Of a stretch of DNA of 64,000 nucleotides, positions 23,786-35,979 are shown piece after piece. A model generated the notes under the pieces. That model saw only the letters and a program-made list of their open reading frames with translations, made no database searches and was not told where the DNA came from. Origin of the DNA: Nicotiana tabacum (lineage: Eukaryota > Streptophyta > Magnoliopsida > Solanales > Solanaceae); the NCBI RefSeq assembly GCF_000715075.1, contig NC_134100.1, positions 27,882,042 to 27,946,041 on the forward strand, given 5' to 3'. The stretch's first letter is position 1; each line of letters begins with the position of its first letter. The translations under genes were made by a program, and so were the position numbers.

Positions 23786-25445
23786 CTAACGACGTGTTAC
23801 TATTTCGATAAGTTCGAAAGAACACACTTTAAGGCCATGGGCCTTCACTAAAAAGAGAAAAGTTTGACCTCGATCGAACGATGACGGGTTACTATTTCGA
23901 TAAGTTCGAAATAACACCCTTTAAGGCCAGGGGCCTTCGCCAAAAAGAAGAGTTCGACCTCGATCGAACGACAACGAGTTACTATTTCGATAAGTTCAAA
24001 ATAACACCCTTTAAGGCCAAGGGCCTTCGCCAAAAAGAGAAAAGTTCGACCTCGATCGAACAACGGGTTACTATTTCGATAAGCTCGAAATAACCCCCTT
24101 TAAGGCCAGGGGCCTTCGTCAAAATGAAGAGTTAGACCTCGATTGAACGACGACGGGTTACTATTTTGATAAGTTTGAAATAACACCCTTTAAGGCTAAG
24201 AGCCTTTGCTAGAAAGACAAGTGTTCGACCTCGATCAAACGACGACGGGTTGTTATTTCGATAAGTTCAAAATGACACCCTTTAAGGCCAGGGGCCTTCG
24301 CCAAAAAGAGAAATGTTTGACCTCGGTCGAACGACGACGGGTTACTATTTTGATAAGTTCGAAATAACACCCTTTAAGGCCAGGGGCCTTCGCCAAAAAA
24401 AGAGTTCGACCTCGATTGAACGACGACGGGTTACTATTTCGATAAGTTCGAAATAACACCTTTAAGGCCAGGGGCCTTCGTCAAAAAGAAGAGTTTGACT
24501 TCGATCGAACGATGATGGGTTACTATTTCGATAAGTTCGAGTTAACACCCTATAAGGTCAGGGGCCTTCACCAAAAAGAAGAGTTCGACCTCCATCGAAT
24601 GATGATGGGTTACTATTTTGATAAGTTCGAAATGACACCCTTTAAGGCCAAGGGCCTTCGCCAAAAAGAGAAAAGTTCGACCTCGATCGAACGATGACGG
24701 GTTACTTTTTTGATGAATTTGAAATAACACTCTTTAAGGCCAGGGGCCTTCGCCAAAAAGAAGAGTTTGACCTCGATCAAACGACGACGGGTTACTATTT
24801 TGATAAGTTCGAAATAACACCCTTTAAGGCCAGGGGCCTTCGCCAAAAAGAGAAAAGTTCGACCTCGATCGAACGAGGACGGGTTACTATTTTGATATGA
24901 TCGAAATAACACCCTTTAAGTCTAAGGGCCTTCGCCAAAAAGAAGAGTTTGACCTCGATTAAACGATGACGGGTTACTATTTTGATAAGTTCGAAATAAC
25001 ACCCTTTAAGGCCAGGGGCCTTCGCCAAAAAGAGAAAAGTTCGACCTCGACCGAACGACGACGGGTTACTATTTCGATAAGTTCGGAATAACACCCTTTA
25101 AGGCCAGGGGCCTTCACCAAAAAGAAGAGTTTGTCCTCGATCGAATGACGACGGGTTACTATTTCGATAAGTTCGAAATGACACCTTTTAAGGCTAAGAG
25201 CCTTCGCCAGAAAGACAAGAGTTCGATCTCGATCGAACGACGACGGGTTGCTAGTTCGATAAATTTGAAATAACACCCATTAAGGCTAAGGGCCTTTGCC
25301 AAGAGAAGAGTTCTACCTCGATCGAACGACGACGGGTTACTATTTAGATAAGTTCGAAATACACCCCTTAAGGCCAAGGGCCTTCGCCAAAAAGAAAATA
25401 TTTCGACCTCGATCGAATAATGACGAGACACTCTCTCGATTAGGT
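23786..25445 (+). repeat. Element A tandem array, about 18 units of about 91 bp
   Basis: The unit includes gacgggttactatttcgat, aagttcgaaataacaccc, tttaaggccaggggccttcg and ccaaaaagaagagttcgacc. Units tend to alternate between a junction with aaaaagaagag and one with aaaaagagaaaag, so a dimer of about 182 bp is the higher-order period over part of the array. It contains short self-complementary words (ttcgaa, tcgatcga, aaggccaggggcctt). Open frames on either strand follow the period and are not taken as genes. Confidence 0.93.
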
Positions 25446-25767
25446 CGTAACAATTCTAAGGCCAAAAGCCATCAGAAAGAAAAATCGGGACTCGCCATAC
25501 AGGCATCAATCTCGTACCAAAAAGCCAAAAATAGTTGAAATAAAGGTGAAGTACAAGGCAAATAATGAAGAAAAGACTCCTTTATACAAAGTCATTGTGC
25601 GGACTATCGCTGCTTATACATGGCCCAAGTCAACAATAAAAAAAGGGGGGAGAATGAAGAAGAATGAAAAGAAAAGGGGGAATAAACGACAACAACAGAT
25701 GACGAACAAATATAAAAAAACAACAAGCAAGCAAATGAAAATAAGAACAGACAAAGGCAACTTTCTT

Positions 25768-28392
25768 TTATTCGGCGTCATCACCGCCATCACCATCGCC
25801 ATCACCATCTCCAAGAAGCACTCCATTACTATTATCCGCACCCCCGTTAGCTTCAGGCGTCGCCGCATCATACCCACAATTGGTGTGAGCCTCCCACGCT
25901 TTCACTCGCACTTCCTCATAGGCGGCCTCAGTCACAGTGCTCGCCTCCCACAAACTCTTATATATATCCCGTTGGGCTTCGGCATAAACCAAAAGCTCGT
26001 GCATATGGCGGGGAACGGCGGTGGAGGAAGACTCAACCTGAGCCAACAGTCACCCATTTTCTACCTCCAATGTTGTGACCCGATCTCCCAGAACTGATTT
26101 CTCTTGGTCAATCTCGCTGATGCTCTCCTCGAGCCGCCTCCATGAGGGTAGTTTTCGCTCTCTCCGACTCTTGTTCGTATTGAACTACGCAGATGGTATT
26201 CTCCAGGGCCGCCGCCCTCGCCGAAGCCTCGGCCCAAGCACTCTCGATGATCTCCAACCTAGCAACCTTGCTCTCCAGCGTGGTTAATTTCCCCATCCAT
26301 TCCATGCTTATTGCCTCTACCTTGATCAAGTTCTGATCCATCTCCGACTGCATCGACCTCAATCTCTCTTGCAGATGCTCTCATTCTGCGTCGACTCCCC
26401 TGCCCAACTCGAACTCTTCATCCTTAATTCAAAGTTGCTCCTCGAGCACACTATTGCTGCTGATGGCTTGTATCAACTCCTGGTCCCATTTCTCCAACTC
26501 CTCGCCAAGAGCCCGATTACCAGGGTTTGTCTTCAGCCGCTCATGCATCTCACGGCACCTATTGCGGTAGCGACAATACTTCTCCAACATCTTCAAGAAA
26601 ATCCTGGCTTGAGTGTTGGCCCTGCGGATGCTTTCCACTTACACTATATACGTCTGGAAAATGCAAAGATAGGATTAGACAAATATTTTCAAGTATGGCG
26701 AAGAAAAACAAAAGTAAAGCGCAACGTACCCTTAAGCCTATGGTGGCCACCTCATAGCAGGCTAAACTACGGCACCAGATCCTCTCTGTCCCCAAGAGGT
26801 TGACACCGAAAAGGATCTGAAGAATAAGGGCCGAGCCCCCCGCATGAACCACTAAGTGGGTAAGGCCCTCTTCAAACATCCTGACATTATTAGGGTCGAG
26901 GTCGGACTCGGATTCATAATCATTGATCTCCACGCCTTTCCCTCTTCGGTAGCCGAAGGGGGAGCACAACCAATTGCAAAATACAAGAGTACGTCCGAAA
27001 TCATGACGGCAGCCCCGAAAGTCTAATTCTCCGCCATGACAGGTTGCAGATCACCAACAACAGCAGGAACTTCCAATTGAGCCGAGGCAATTGCTGGTTC
27101 CGTCCCTACGGGGGGAGACACGACAACATCTCCTCCAGAGCCCGTCGTGGGAGAGTTGTCTAGATGAATCATTGTTAGGGGCGCAGTCTCATACTCTACT
27201 CTTCGTCTCTTCGACGGCCCCTCCTCTTCCCTAGTAGACGGTGATTCACTGATCAGGCGAACAACACACATTGGGACCTCGTCCTGAGAGGTGGCCCTCG
27301 CAGGAGAAACCAAGGTCACAGACTCAACTGAAGCAGCCCTCGATGAAGGTCGAGCGATGGGTACCACGGTAGGGTGAGCAGATGAGGCCGGCTGACGAAA
27401 AGCTAACGGAGGGGCCCTTGCTCTCCGTACTCTCCCTAACATCGACAAACAACACATAAGAAGCAAAGCAAAAAGAGAGAAAGAATAGCAAAAAGAAATG
27501 TCATCTCACCTGTAAGAGGTCTGCGTCCAAACTTGTCATGAAAGGTCGACCATGTGTGAATCCCCACTATATGGGGAAGGCGGGCACCCACCCAGTCATG
27601 AATACCTTCGACAGGCGGAGGGGGCAATCTCTCTGCTACAAAGACATGATAAAGTTTAGTACCATAACAGGAAATGGTCGGATACCTCACCGACTGAAGA
27701 TACAAAAACTTACACGCAAAGTTCCACTTCTCAGGGAATCCCGTTGGGTCCACCATAATATGCTCAGTCCGTACGTAAAAATAATTCTTATAAAAACGAC
27801 AGTTGGTTCTGTCGTCCATCCTCACCACCAGACTCCTCGACCCTCGAGGACGCATGTGAATCATCATACTGCGGATAAGTTGAGGGGCGAAGATGATGAG
27901 AATATGGTCCAAAGTGACCTCATGACCGGCGAGTTCCGTGTACTTAAGAAACATAAGAATAACTTGTACACATACGGCAAAAGTTGGGCGGGGCATACCT
28001 CATAAAAACGGCAAAAATCTACCACCAACAAGGAAGAGGAAGTGTGTACCCTACAATGAAGGGGTAGGCGTAAAACACGCAGTACCTAGGGCGGTCGAAA
28101 TGAACTATGTCGTTCCCCACTGCCGGCCACATATCAATGTAATTGGGGATTCACCACCTTTCCTTAAGCTTTGCAATGTCCCTTTCTCTCATAATGGAGT
28201 GAACAGGTTCCGGTTCGACCCCGGCATGAGTATTGAAGTCAGTCGGCTCTCTCCCAGGGCGAGGCAGGATCTCAATCACTGATGGGACCTCCTCATCTTC
28301 CATCGCATCTGCCCCTCCGATGGCCTGAGCAGCACTTTACGGTACCGGATTAGCGGCAGGGAGATTATCGTGAGAAGAATCACCAGCCATTT
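25768..28392 (-). pseudogene. Element A antisense reading frame (unknown protein with coiled coil)
   Basis: A long coding-like tract runs opposite to the element. From an ATG near 28392 (MAGDSSHDNLPAAN) it is broken by several stops, then continues through RPRYCVFYAYPFIVGYTLPLP and a 186-residue open segment (27996-27436; KFLYLQSVRYPTISC, RLPHIVGIHTW), a Pro/Ser/Thr-rich part (27466-27023), coiled-coil segments rich in Glu, Ala and Leu (about 26640-26110), and an acidic Asp/Gly-rich end (26046-25768). Proteins of this layout are frequent as uncharacterised transposon-derived proteins in Solanaceae, and antisense extra ORFs are known in Tat elements (both from memory). Function is unknown. Introns may explain some frame changes; at least the stops near 28340 and 28150 look like decay. 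Confidence 0.6.
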
Positions 28393-28880
28393 TTATCAGA
28401 AAATATGCCAAAGAAATAACAGAAAGAAGAGATGAAAATTTTTAGTGAACAAGGGGGCACACAGAAATTCGAGGTATCAGAAAGAAAATATATCTACAGG
28501 ATTTTCCCAAGTGAAAGATAAAGAAGTGTGTCAATCGAATAACAAGCTACCTCTATTTATACGATACATAAATCCCCCGAGCACGAAACCTAAGAGTCGC
28601 TAATCAAATCTGATAGGGCTCGAAACATTTCAGTTCCCCAGGAACGTGTGTAATAATGGCAATAGCCACGAAACAATGCTTCGATACCAAACAATGTTTC
28701 GGTTCTGAAATGGTCGCAACGATCCATGGGAATTGACAGTACGCCGCCACTCCGCCAGAAACCCATAAAATGTAACTATGGAATGAAGAGTTGTAAGTCA
28801 GATTTCCCTCGAATTCGTAACAACCATGATCTGCCTGTCGAGCCCGACAGAGGACGAGCCCCACAGATAGAGGGTCTAAT

Positions 28881-29392
28881 TGTATTGGTCAAAATATGAC
28901 CGTCGCGACCAAGCTGACCGACGTCCCGCCTAAGTAACCGGGCAGCGAAAGTTAATATAGCCCACTCTATATCTCCTCCCTGACATCCGACGAGTCGGTA
29001 AGAGCGGCGTCTAAAATCACGACTAAGACACATTGGAGGCAAGAGGACGTCGAGCCGAGCAAAGGGCAAGGGCGTTACGACTATATATAGTTAGGTAAAG
29101 CTTTCAACAAATGGGGCTGCTTCTCCTATCTCCTTCTAAAGCTAAAAAGCTCTATTCTAGTTTTCTTGACTGAAAAGAGTGAATCTCTAGGAAAACATGT
29201 AAAGCGGTCTCCTCATCGATTGATGGGAGATACAATGTTGAATCTCAATAAGATCATTTACATTTCCTTCATCTTACGTATGATCTGCACTGCTAGCTCT
29301 TTAATCTGGAATTTATTATGTCTGACTAAGATTTACCCCTTCTTCTTTGATTGATTTGTTCAAAAAGGTTTCAATATCTTTTGAGTCAAACA
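28881..29392 (+). repeat. Element A 3' LTR
   Basis: 512 bp, starts tgtattggtc and ends gagtcaaaca; TATA stretch ctatatatag at 29081-29090. The upstream sequence (cacagatagagggtctaat) is only weakly purine-rich, so no clear polypurine tract is assigned. Confidence 0.93.
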
Positions 29393-29397
29393 CACTT

Positions 29398-29735
29398 GAT
29401 TTAGTTTCTTTTTCCTTTTAAGTGAAGCTAGTTCCATTCATCAGAATTAGCAAACGATTATCATGCATACAAATCAAGTGGTTGTTGCAGAAGAAGAGCA
29501 CGAGGAGGAGCAAGTCTTTAGTACGAAGTTTGCCATCATTGGCTACAAATTAAATAATGACGGGTGAAAGTTGACCACCGTGTCAATTCCTAATGTAACT
29601 AATTATTATGTTGTCCAAAAGGACTGCTAAATTGTTAATTTTCACAGTATGATTTTTCGGTATCCCCATTTAAATTTAAACCTATTAAAAATAATCTTTA
29701 AAATATAGCACCTGCATTAGAATTTGGTTTATGCT
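29398..29735. other. Original locus sequence between elements A and C
   Basis: Pre-insertion sequence, continuous with the region left of 11598 once A is removed. A 34-codon frame (29463-29567, starting MHTNQVVVAEEEHEEEQ) ends in TGA and could be a relic exon, but nothing identifies it. Confidence 0.4.
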
Positions 29736-32464
29736 TGTCACGACCCGGATTTCCCACCTTCGGAAGTCGTGATGGTGCCTACTCGTGAAAGCTAGGCAAG
29801 CCGTGTGTTATAAATTCATTACTTTTTTTATTAAGCATTTTCAAAAATTCAATATAATAGGTGATCAAACAGCAGAATAACTAAAATAACCAGAAATGCG
29901 GAAGACGAAAACTTAATAGTTTAACCAAACATTACTACATGAATCTGAAATACAACACTACCTAGAGTATGGTGTCACAAGGTCACAGACTATTTACGGA
30001 TACTACAAACAGAGGTCTGAAAGATAAATACAAGCTGTTTTAGAAATACATAGAAGAAATAATATAGAAAGATAGAAGGAGATGTCAGGGCCTGCGGATG
30101 CCTGCAGGACTACCTCGGGTCGCCTGAATGGACTGAAGGCAGCACCCTCACTGTGGTCCAAAAGTTGCAGCTCTGGGATCTGCACACAGTGCAGAGTGTA
30201 GTATCAGCACAACCGACCTCATGTGCTAGTAAGTGCCTAGCCTAACTTCGGTGAAGTAGTGACGAGGCTAGGACCAGACTACTAAATAAACCTGTGCAGT
30301 TAAAGCATATAAGGCGGAAAAATAAAAACAGATATTTACAGTTAAAGATGGGGGGAAGCACGCTATGGGGAGTATCAGGTAACAACAGAATACCAAAAGA
30401 GGAATATAAAGAAACCAAAATTCAATTGCTAACAAGGATAAGGAAAACAAACACAGTATTCACTTTTATTTCTTCCTTGTTGCAGGTGTGCAACCCGATC
30501 CCATTTCAAATGTTAACATGGCGGCATGCCACCCAATCCCATTTCATATATCTTGTTGCAGGCGTGAAACCCGATTCCATTTCATATATCTTGTTGCAGG
30601 CGTGCAACCCGATCCCATTTCATATATCACCATGGCGGCGTGCAACCCGATCCCTTTTCAAATATCACTGTGGCAGCGTGCCACCCGATCCCATTTACAA
30701 ATCAATAGTAACCATAAAAGAATCCCGGCAAGGGAACAAGAGTATAACAACAACATCCCGACAAGAGAGACAATATCATAAACAATAACATCCCGGCAAG
30801 GGAAACAATATCATAAACGATAACATCCCCGCAAGGAAAATAATATCATAAACAATAACATCCCAACAAGGGAAACAATATGGTAAACAAGGACATCCTG
30901 GAAAGGGAACCAACAATGATAATCAACATATTAAGCATGAACAAATCACAGCGTAGTCACAATAATTACAATACGAGACTCACGGTCATGCTTGACACCG
31001 ACGTATGAATACTCGTCACCATGCCTATACGTCGTACTCCACAATTAACACATAACAAATAAGACACAACTCCTAATCCCTCAAGCTAAGGTTAGACCAA
31101 ACACTTATCTCTATGCCACGAACACAATTCAAGCCTCAACTATCGCTTTACCTCTTGTTTCCACTACCAATTCGCTTGTATCTAGCCACAATTTACTTAA
31201 CGATATAAATAAATGCTAAATGGATTGATTCTAATGCATGAAAATAAGTTTTCCAATGATTTCCCTAAAAAGTCAAAAATCGACCCTGGGCCCACATGGT
31301 CAAAACCCGAGGTTCGAACCAAAACCCGATTACCCATTTACCCACGACCCCAAATATATAATTTATTTTGAAATCGGACCTTAAATCGAGGTCCAAATCC
31401 CCCAAAATTAGAAAAATCTAAGTTCTACCCAAAATATCCAATTTCCCCCATGAAAAACCCTTGATTTTGAGTTGAAATCATGTGAAAAGATGTTAAAGAT
31501 TACGTAAAACGAGTTAGAAATGACTTACAATCAATTTGGAAGAGTAGTTGTCTTTGAAAAAATCACCCAAAGGTGTTTAGGTTTTGAAAAGGTTTGAAAA
31601 ATGCAGAAATTTTCGGCTAAGTTATGATTTAAGAAACCTGCTATCTTCGAAGAATAAGTCGCATTTGCGACTCTGGCCCCTTTCGCATTTGCAATGAAAT
31701 GGTCGCATTTGCAATCAAGGCCTGCCCAGGCCATCTTCGCATTTGCGATACAACTTCGCATTTGCAAGCTAGGCTTCGCAATTGCGAAGCCTGCAGGCCT
31801 GCAACACACCAACAATTTCCTAAGTCCAATTTCACTCTGCGGCCTATCCAAAACTCACCCGAGCCCTCGGGGCTCCAAACCAAACATGCATACAAGTCCA
31901 AAAACATCATACGGACTTGCACGTGCGATCAAATCATTAAAATAACATCAATAACTATGGATTTAGCATCAAAATCAAAGAAAAATCTCATGAACTCTTA
32001 AGTTCCATTTTTTAACAACCGATGGTCCGATTCAGGTCATTTTAAGTCCGTTTCTTACCAAATTTTACAGGCTTAACTTAAATACCTACCGGGCTTCGGA
32101 ACCAAAATACAGGCCCGATACCATCAAATTCCAATACATTCAAGTTTCCAAACACTCTGAAAATTTCAGTTAAACAATTTTCTTCAAAAAATCATTTCTC
32201 GGGCTTGGAACCTTGGAATTTGATTCCGGACATATGCCCAAGTCCCATATTTTCTTACGGACCCTCTGGGACTCTCAAATCACGGGACCGGTTCCGTTTA
32301 CCCCAAATATTGACCGAAGTCAACTTAAATTCATTGTAAAAGTAAAATTTATCATTTTTCACAAATTTTCACATAATGGCTTTTCGGATACATGCCCAGA
32401 CTGCACACGCAAATCGAGGTGAGATAAAAAGGAGGTTTTAAGTCCTCGATAAAAGGTCATCACA
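29736..32464 (-). repeat. Element C 3' LTR
   Basis: 2729 bp, from tgtcacgacc to ggtcatcaca on plus. Contains the gttgcaggcgtgcaacccga block (30480-30710), the catcccggcaagggaa block (30720-30910), and a cgcatttgcga-type word cluster (31640-31800). Confidence 0.93.
31640..31800. repeat. CGCATTTGCGA-type word cluster in element C 3' LTR
   Basis: About eight words such as tcgcatttgcga, cgcatttgcaat and ttcgcaattgcgaa within 160 bp. The cluster occupies the place in the LTR where element B has its gcgatcgc module. A longer version is in the 5' LTR (39735-39955). Confidence 0.8.
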
Positions 32465-32476
32465 TTCTCCACCTCT
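32465..32476 (-). other. Element C polypurine tract
   Basis: ttctccacctct on plus is agaggtggagaa on the element strand, directly adjoining the 3' LTR and nearly the same as in element B. Confidence 0.8.
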
Positions 32477-32479
32477 AAA

Positions 32480-33999
32480 ATCGTCCTCGAATGGACATAA
32501 GAAGGAAGTACCTGAGTCAGAGAAAAGATGGGGATATCAGCCCCGCATATCGGACTCGGACTCCCAGCTCGCTGCCTCAACAGGCTGACCTCTCCACTGA
32601 ACCCGAACAGAAGGAAAACTCTTTGATCTCAACTAACGAACCTACCGGTCTAAAATGGTTATCGGCTCCTCCTCATATGTTAAGTCCTGGTCCAACTAGA
32701 CAGTGTTGAAATCTAACACGTGGGATGGATCGCCGTGATACTTCTGAAGCATGGACACATGAAATACTGGATGCACGGCTGATAAGCTCGGCGGCAACGC
32801 ATGTCTGTAAGCCATATCTCCCACTCGATCAAGAATCTCAAACGGGCCAATGAATCTAGGGCTAAGCTTACCCCTCTTCCCAAATCCCTTCATAGGTGAC
32901 ACCCGAAGCAACACCCGCTCACCGACCATGAATGCCACATCAGGAACCTTACGGTCGGTATAACTCTTTTGCCTGGACTGAGCTATACGAAGCCCATCCT
33001 GAATAATCCTGACTTTGTCCAAGGCATCATGTACTAGATCTGTACCCAACAACTGAACCTCCCCCGGCTCAAACCATCCAACTGGCGAGCGACACCGTCT
33101 ACCATATAAAGCCTCATAAGGAGCCATCTGGATGCTCGACTGGTAGCTGTTGTTGTAGGCAAACTCCTCTAAAGGCAAAAACTGGTCCCACGAGCCTCCA
33201 AAGTCAATGACACAAGCTCAGAGCATATCCTCCAAAATCTGAATAGTGCGCTCGGACTGCCCGTCCGTCTAAGGATGAAATATTATGCTCAACTCGACCC
33301 GTGTGCCCAAATCACGCTGAAACGCTCTCCAAAAATGTGAGGTAAACTGCGTACCTCGGTACGAAATGATAGACATAGGCACACCATGAAGACGAACAAT
33401 CTCTCGGTTATAGATCTTAGCTAACCTCTCGGAAGAGTAGGAGACTGCCATAGGAATGAAATGTGCTGACTTGGTCAGCCTATCAACAATAACCCACACT
33501 GCATCGAACTTCCTTTGAGTCCGTAGGAGTCCAACAACAAAGTCCATAGTGATACGCTCCCACTTCCACGCAGGAATCTCAATCTTCTGGAACAAACCAC
33601 CGGGTTTTTTACGCTCGTACTTAACCTGCTGACGATTCAAACACCGAGCTACATATGCAACAATACCCTTCTTCATCCTCCTCCACCAATAATGTTGCCG
33701 CAAATCTCGATACATCATAGCGGTGCCCGGATGAATAGAGTACCGAAAACTATGGGCCTCCTCTAGAATCAACTCCTGAAGCCCATCCACATTAGGCATA
33801 CAAACTCGACCCTGCAGCCTCAAAACTCCATCATCTCCTAATGTAACCTGCTTGGCACCACCGTGCTGCACCGTGTCCCTAAGGACACACAAATGAGGAT
33901 CATCATACTGCCGATCTCGGGTACGCTCCAATAAAGAAGAACGAGCGACTGTGCAAGCCAACACACGGTTGGGCTCAGAAACATCCAACCTTACAAACT
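32480..33999 (-). pseudogene. Element C integrase and chromodomain-like tail
   Basis: Integrase zinc region ([26 protein letters not shown] with the first Cys kept and the second lost), DDE core ([29 protein letters not shown] where relatives have SDRG, so a catalytic Asp is replaced by Tyr), and the C-terminal part up to HGDPSHVLDF at 32700. A degraded chromodomain-like stretch (VQWRGQPVEAASWESES) is at about 32560-32610. Confidence 0.82.
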
Positions 34000-35272
34000 G
34001 ATTGGCCAAAGCCTGAACATCCAAAGCAAGAGGTCTCTCACCGACCAGAATATACGTAAGACTGCCCATACTGGCTGACTTTCTACTCAAAGCATCGGAC
34101 ACTACATTGGCCTTCCTCGGATGATATAAGATGGTGATATCATAGTCTTTCAATAACTCCAACCATATTCTCTGCCTCAAATTTAGCTCCTTCTTCTTGA
34201 ACAAATACTGCAAACTCTTGTGATCCGTGAACACCTCACATGACACACCATACAGATAATGCCTCCAAATATTCAATGCATGAACAATGGCTGCTAACTC
34301 CAAATCATGAATTGGATAATTCTTCTCATGAATCTTCAACTGCGTGAAGCATAAGCACTGACCTTACCATCCTGCATCAACACCGCACCAAGTCCAATAC
34401 GAGATGCATCACAATAAACTGTATATGACCCTAAACCTGTGGGCAAAACCAACATCGGCATCATAGTCAAAGCTATCTTAAGCTTTTGAAAGCTCACCTC
34501 ACACTCATCTGACCACCTGAACTAGGCACCATTCTGGGTCAACCTGGTCATCGGGGTTGCAATAGATGAAAATCCCTCCACAAACCGACGATAATAGCCT
34601 TCCAAACCCAAGAAACTCTGGATTTCTGTAGCTCATGTTGGTCTAGGCCAGTTCTTGATGAGCTACCTGAATACCCCCTGATGACACAACGTGACCCAAG
34701 AATGCAACTGAACTCAACCCGAACTCACACTTCGAAAACTTAGCGTACAACTGACTATCTCTCAAAGTTTGAAGAACCACTCTCAGATGCTGCTCATGCT
34801 CCTCCCGGCTGCGGGAATAGATCAAAATATCAACAATGAAGACTATCACGAATGAATACAAGTAAGACTTGAACACTTAGTTCATCAAATACATAAAAGT
34901 TGATGGGACATTTGTTAACTCAAATGACATCACCAAGAACTCATAATGCCCATACCGAGTGCGGAAAGTCGTCTTAGGGACATCGGATGCCCTAATCCTC
35001 AACTAATGGTAGCCAGATCTCAAGTCAATCTTCGAAAATACCTTGGCACCTTGAAGCTGATCAAACAAATCATCAATACTCAGCAATGGATACTTGTTCT
35101 TGATTGTAACCTTATTCAACTGCCGGTAATCTATACACATCCTCATCGATCTGTCCTTCTTCTTAACAAACAACACTGGTGCACCCCAAGGCGAGATACT
35201 AGGTTTAATGAAGCCTTTATTAAGCAAGTCTTGCAACTGCACCTTCAATTCTTTCAACTCAGGTGGGGCCAT
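34000..35272 (-). pseudogene. Element C reverse transcriptase and RNase H remnant
   Basis: [40 protein letters not shown] and [13 protein letters not shown] are present; a stop follows GYH at about 35003. The catalytic motif near 34830 reads [10 protein letters not shown] instead of [10 protein letters not shown], so one catalytic Asp is lost. RNase H continues to [20 protein letters not shown] and [14 protein letters not shown], in the long open segment beginning at 34339. Confidence 0.85.
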
Positions 35273-35289
35273 ATGATACGGCGGGATGA

Positions 35290-35979
35290 AAATGGGCTAG
35301 GTGCTCGGAGCCAAATCAATGAAGAAGTCAATATCCTTGTCGGGTGGCATTCCCGGCAGGTCTGAAGGAAATACCTCAGGAAACTCACGAACAACAGACA
35401 CAGAATCCATATAAGGAATCTCAGCACCAGAATCACGAACATATGCCAAATAGGACAAACACCCCTTCTCGACCATTCGTCGAGCCTTCATATATGAGAT
35501 AACACTACGGGTAGAATGACCAAGAGTTCCTCTCTACTCTAAATGAGGCAACCCCTGCAAGGCTAAGGTCACAGTTTTGGCATGACAGTCCAAGATAGCA
35601 TGGTAAGGTGATAACCAATCCATCCCCAATATGACATCAAAATCAACCATGTCCAAAAGTAATAAGTCTACTCGGGTCTCAAGACCCCCAATCACCACTA
35701 TACAAGATGAACACGATCTACCATAATAGAATCACCCACCGGTGTAGACACATATATAGGAGCACTCAAAGAATTACTAGGCATGACCAGATACGGTGCA
35801 AAATAAGATGACACATAGGAGTATGTAGACCCTGGATCAAATAGAACTGAAGCATCTCTACTATAAACCAGAATAGTACCTGTGATAACTGCATCAGAAG
35901 CCTCAGCCTCAAGCCTGGCTGAAAGAGCATAACATTGGGGCTGGGCCCCACCACTCTGAACTACATCTCTGAAACGGCC
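35290..35979 (-). pseudogene. Element C aspartic protease remnant
   Basis: FDPGSTYSYVSSYFAPYL (near 35810-35860) keeps the Asp-Pro-Gly active-site triplet. The frame is broken at about 35698, then VDFDVILGMDWL and DRDIDFFIDLAPST-like sequence lead to reverse transcriptase, with a TAG at the end of this segment. Confidence 0.75.

Larger units (their letters stand above)
11598..29392 (+). mobile_element. Element A: non-autonomous Tat-like LTR retrotransposon (split by element B)
   Basis: The two LTRs are exactly 512 bp each and the insertion is flanked by a perfect 5-bp duplication, cactt, at 11593-11597 and 29393-29397. The primer-binding site at 12111 follows the left LTR, so the element is on the plus strand. 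Without element B it is about 6.7 kb. It has no gag-pol: the interior is a short leader, a 91-bp tandem array and a long antisense reading frame. Tat/Retand-type elements are known to carry tandem repeats and extra, sometimes antisense, reading frames between pol and the 3' LTR (family knowledge). A therefore looks like a deletion derivative needing proteins in trans. Confidence 0.9.

Noticed and set aside
23848..25431. Series of about 99-codon minus-strand frames spaced 182 bp
   Set aside because: They reflect the 91-bp array read in the same frame every second unit.
25546..26803. Plus-strand frames opposite the antisense ORF of element A
   Set aside because: The minus strand gives the longer, compositionally protein-like tract with coiled-coil heptads; the plus frames are complements of it.
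29463..29567. Small 34-codon gene
   Set aside because: No similarity, splice context or promoter supports it; kept only as a possible relic exon.
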